This document shows positions 61,610 through 64,000 of a stretch of DNA of 64,000 nucleotides, one piece after another. The notes below the pieces were generated by a model. That model saw nothing but the letters and a program-made list of their open reading frames with translations, did no database searches and was not told the origin of the DNA. A program made the position numbers and the translations under genes. Positions within the stretch are counted from its first letter, which is position 1; each line of letters begins with the position of its first letter. Source of the stretch: JBGTSJ01 sp041940305 (GTDB lineage Bacteria; Planctomycetota; Planctomycetia; Planctomycetales; Planctomycetaceae); assembly GCA_041940305.1 (NCBI GenBank), contig JBGTSJ010000027.1:9424-73423 (forward strand), given 5' to 3'.

Positions 61610-63352
61610 ATGTTCGTTCGACTGCTCTCCGTCGTCATCGTCCTGTGCGCGCCGCTGCTCAGCATAAGCAGCGCAGCGGAATCCACCGAAGCCGCCGCTA
61701 CGGCCGCAACCACCGCCCAAGCGACTACGGCCACCCCCACTACGGATGCACTGCAGACGGCCGTGGCGCTGAACTATTGCCGCGCGTCGTTCCACCGCAT
61801 CCGCCGGTATCCCACGCGCGACGTCCTCGCGCAAGAGCAGGAGAAGATCCTCAACAACATCAATCTCGACGGAATCGCTGACCGCGAGGTGATCCAGCTC
61901 TACACGTCGGTCCTCGACGAGATCAACCAGATCGGCATCGCCGATGCCGAACGCAAGCTTTCGCATCAATATCACAGCACCGTGATGCAGCGCAAGCTCG
62001 TGTGGGACGTGTTCTCGATCGGCTGCGAGGTCGCCAGCGCCCACTATGGACAGGCCATCAAGCAGGGCGTCAACAGCTGGTGGGACTATCGCATCATGGA
62101 CTATCAGCGCGACGGCGATCTCATGAAGATCGAGAAGGCGCGGCTGATGAGCGTCGTCCAGAAGTCGTCGCAGTTCCTCGACACCTTCTGGCAGATGACC
62201 CAGAAGAAGCACATCCCCGACCGCTGGCTCGTCCGCGGCGATGATCTCGACGCACTCGAATTCGCCATGCGCGAGCGGAATCCCGAAGTGCGGCTCCGCG
62301 TCCTCAAGCGGATGGAGCCGTTCATGGAGGCCTATCCCCCCTACTGGTACTACGTCGCCCGCACGCAGCAGGAACTCGGCCAGCTGTTCGCCGCTCTGGG
62401 CACGTACGAGAAGGTCGTCGAAATCGGGGCCGGCCATTTCCGCAAAGACGACATGCTCGCCACGGCGCTTTCAAACCGGGCCGCGATCCAGGACTATCTC
62501 GAACAGCCGAGCGCCGGCGAGACTGCCAATCGGGCGCTCGTGTTCTCGACCGATGTCTGGGAAGCCAATCTGATCTGCGCCCGCGTGCTGCAGAACCGGC
62601 AGGAATACGCCGCTGCTGAAGACGCGATCCTTCGCAATCTCGACGTCAACCTCGAGACCGATCAGAGCCGCGTGTTCCTGGTGGTGCTCTACGAAAAGTC
62701 GCAGCAGCGCGACAAGCTGCTCCGCCAACTGAGCGACCCGCAAACCGTCGCCCGGCTGCCGGCGCCGGTCCTGTTGCGGTGCGCCGCCCGACTCGGACAG
62801 GACGCCACTCCCCCCGCCGTGCTTAAGAGCGTCGTCGATTCGCTCGAAGGACAGCCACGAGTGCAGTTTGGCCCGGACGATTTCGTTCTCAAGGCCTCCA
62901 CATCGTGGATGCTGAACCTCGCATCGCTGCGGGTGTACTATCAGGGAGAGGAACTGACGTCCCCCGAAGTCACCGCGTCCAACGGCTACCACTCTATTCG
63001 CTATCCGTCCCGCTTCGACTGGGGCAACCCCCTGGGCCCGGCCACACCCGCCTCCGAATTCGAGCTGCACCTCACCTATCCCGATCAAACCGAGATCCGC
63101 CTCGTTCTCGGGTCCGCCGAATCGGAAGCTGCCGCTGCCCCGCGCATCGTCACGTCGCGCGTGACCGGCCCCGCGCCGCTCCGCATCGCCCAGATCGAAG
63201 TCGGAGACGCCCGCCTCAACCGCGACGCCGGCGCCGCCACGCCGCCGTCATCCCTCGCCGCACCCGACAGCGCCGCTCCAGCCGCCGACCAGCCGATGGG
63301 CCCGGTCGACATCCCGCTCCCACCGCGAACCGAACCCCTCGCCACCGAATAG
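61610..63352 (+). CDS. Large secreted protein, TPR-like with beta-rich C-terminus
   Basis: I do not recognise this 580-residue protein. It starts with a signal peptide (MFVRLLSVVIVLCAPLLS, ends near SAAES), an Ala/Thr-rich linker and a helical middle (about residues 50-440) with repeat-like segments (YWYYVARTQQELGQLFAALG, AAEDAILRNLDVNLE). The end is beta-rich with a Pro/Ala tail. The start is set at 61610 by the signal peptide; a longer frame from 61514 would hide it. It is followed after 114 bp by the initiator tRNA gene. Confidence 0.7.
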   Translation: MFVRLLSVVIVLCAPLLSISSAAESTEAAATAATTAQATTATPTTDALQTAVALNYCRASFHRIRRYPTRDVLAQEQEKILNNINLDGIADREVIQLYTSVLDEINQIGIADAERKLSHQYHSTVMQRKLVWDVFSIGCEVASAHYGQAIKQGVNSWWDYRIMDYQRDGDLMKIEKARLMSVVQKSSQFLDTFWQMTQKKHIPDRWLVRGDDLDALEFAMRERNPEVRLRVLKRMEPFMEAYPPYWYYVARTQQELGQLFAALGTYEKVVEIGAGHFRKDDMLATALSNRAAIQDYLEQPSAGETANRALVFSTDVWEANLICARVLQNRQEYAAAEDAILRNLDVNLETDQSRVFLVVLYEKSQQRDKLLRQLSDPQTVARLPAPVLLRCAARLGQDATPPAVLKSVVDSLEGQPRVQFGPDDFVLKASTSWMLNLASLRVYYQGEELTSPEVTASNGYHSIRYPSRFDWGNPLGPATPASEFELHLTYPDQTEIRLVLGSAESEAAAAPRIVTSRVTGPAPLRIAQIEVGDARLNRDAGAATPPSSLAAPDSAAPAADQPMGPVDIPLPPRTEPLATE

Positions 63353-63466
63353 ACGAGCCTTCCGGAAAAAACTTGAGATCACCGACTCGACGCCACCTCC
63401 TCCAGCCGATATACTTCAGTCGTCCCGATTGGATGCCGCGCAGCCGGTGTCGACGGACACCCATAG

Positions 63467-63540
<74 letters not shown>

Positions 63541-63582
63541 CTTCACGCGGCTCGGAAACCATCCGACCCGTTCGTTAACGCA

Positions 63583-63613
63583 GAAAGCCGAGGCGAGACG
63601 CCTCGGCTTTCTT
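63583..63613 (+). terminator. Terminator of the initiator tRNA
   Basis: GAAAGCCGAGGCG, an AGA loop and CGCCTCGGCTTTC give a perfect 13-bp stem followed by TT. It lies 42 bp past the tRNA end. The following 332 bp to 63945 hold no gene I can support. Confidence 0.8.
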
Positions 63614-63945
63614 CGTTGATACGCAACAACTTGCGACGACGAGTTCTCTCCGCGGGTGAGACTGAGTCACTGCCGCTCACCAGTCTTAGCCGCGGTCGCG
63701 CCTGATCTGGCCAAAGTCTCAGAGTCTCTGACCGGCACAAAGTACCCCGGGTTAACGCGGGGTTGGCTCCGCTAGAGCGGTCTGGAACGTGGGGTCTGGA
63801 GCGCTTAGCGATCCGGACCGGTTTCGGAATAAGAGACTTTGAGACACCCTCTCAACTGGAGATCGGACGCGACAGATTACACAAGTCGTCGTCGGTGTTA
63901 CGTTATGGCTCTACTCGTCCATGGTAAACCCAGGCGCGAGAACAT

Positions 63946-64000
63946 ATGGAGCCCGCCACCGATCTGGACAGCGATCAGATCCTCGAGTGGCACCGTCGGC
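63946..64000 (+). CDS. Start of an unknown gene, cut by the window edge
   Basis: An ATG at 63946 opens a frame MEPATDLDSDQILEWHRR that runs off the window. The short acidic-then-helical start resembles the N-terminus of small ECF-type sigma factors, but 18 residues are too few to decide. No strong ribosome-binding site is visible. Confidence 0.35.
   Translation, partial: MEPATDLDSDQILEWHRR

Noticed and set aside
63543..63740. A 65-codon minus-strand frame after the initiator tRNA
   Set aside because: It runs through the tRNA terminator, is Arg-rich, has no ribosome-binding site and resembles no family.

Overview
The window looks like a piece of a planctomycete chromosome (Planctomycetota, probably order Planctomycetales). 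It is GC-rich. It carries a very large secreted protein that fuses a sugar-dehydrogenase-like propeller, a c-type heme motif and two DUF1080 domains, a build typical of that phylum. It also carries a formylmethanofuran dehydrogenase subunit B homologue, an archaeal-type amino-acid-kinase homologue and a 6-pyruvoyl-tetrahydropterin synthase homologue, as expected from the scattered tetrahydromethanopterin-linked C1 genes of planctomycetes. Genus cannot be fixed from the sequence alone. There is no sign of a phage, plasmid, transposase, CRISPR array or rRNA operon.

Layout. 1-8.4 kb: envelope and housekeeping genes (TPR/metalloprotease, DUF1499, DUF457 membrane hydrolase, carbon-nitrogen hydrolase, PTPS/QueD, beta-hydroxyacid dehydrogenase, LptF/LptG permease). 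8.7-14 kb: small proteins, a GGQ release-factor-like protein, CDGSH and zinc-ribbon proteins, a STAS protein, a TadG/VWA protein and a FabZ-like dehydratase. 14-20.9 kb, mostly plus strand: glpD, a TIM-barrel isomerase, infA, rnhA, guaA and a DegT aminotransferase. 20.9-25.1 kb, minus strand: an enolase-superfamily enzyme, threonine synthase, RraA-like protein and trpF. 25.2-36.7 kb: galM, an rRNA pseudouridine synthase, the 1477-residue fusion protein, an overlapping pair of SDR dehydrogenases and a radical SAM protein. 36.7-41 kb: cysC, hisI, hisG, the archaeal-type kinase and a methyltransferase. 41-53.3 kb: two ExbB-ExbD-ExbD transport-energising clusters on opposite strands, each preceded by secreted TPR-like proteins, with lspA and a TonB-like VWA protein joined to the first. 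53.5-57.1 kb: a molybdopterin oxidoreductase translationally coupled to an FwdB/FhcB homologue. 57.2-64 kb: a DUF4404 protein, an S41 protease, a second DegT aminotransferase, a large secreted protein, an initiator tRNA and the first codons of another gene.

How the parts work together. The clearest functional units are (i) the molybdoenzyme plus FwdB-like pair, which keeps the cysteines needed for an iron-sulfur cluster and a metal-pterin site; (ii) the mirrored Exb clusters, probably two proton-driven envelope machines with TPR partners; and (iii) the hisI-hisG pair. Most other genes are single transcription units separated by short spacers.

The spacers are rich in dispersed palindromic elements. 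I count at least eight kinds, several present in two or three copies. Some touch genes: one appears to supply a start codon, one a stop codon, and one 29-bp palindrome occurs both between genes and inside a coding sequence.
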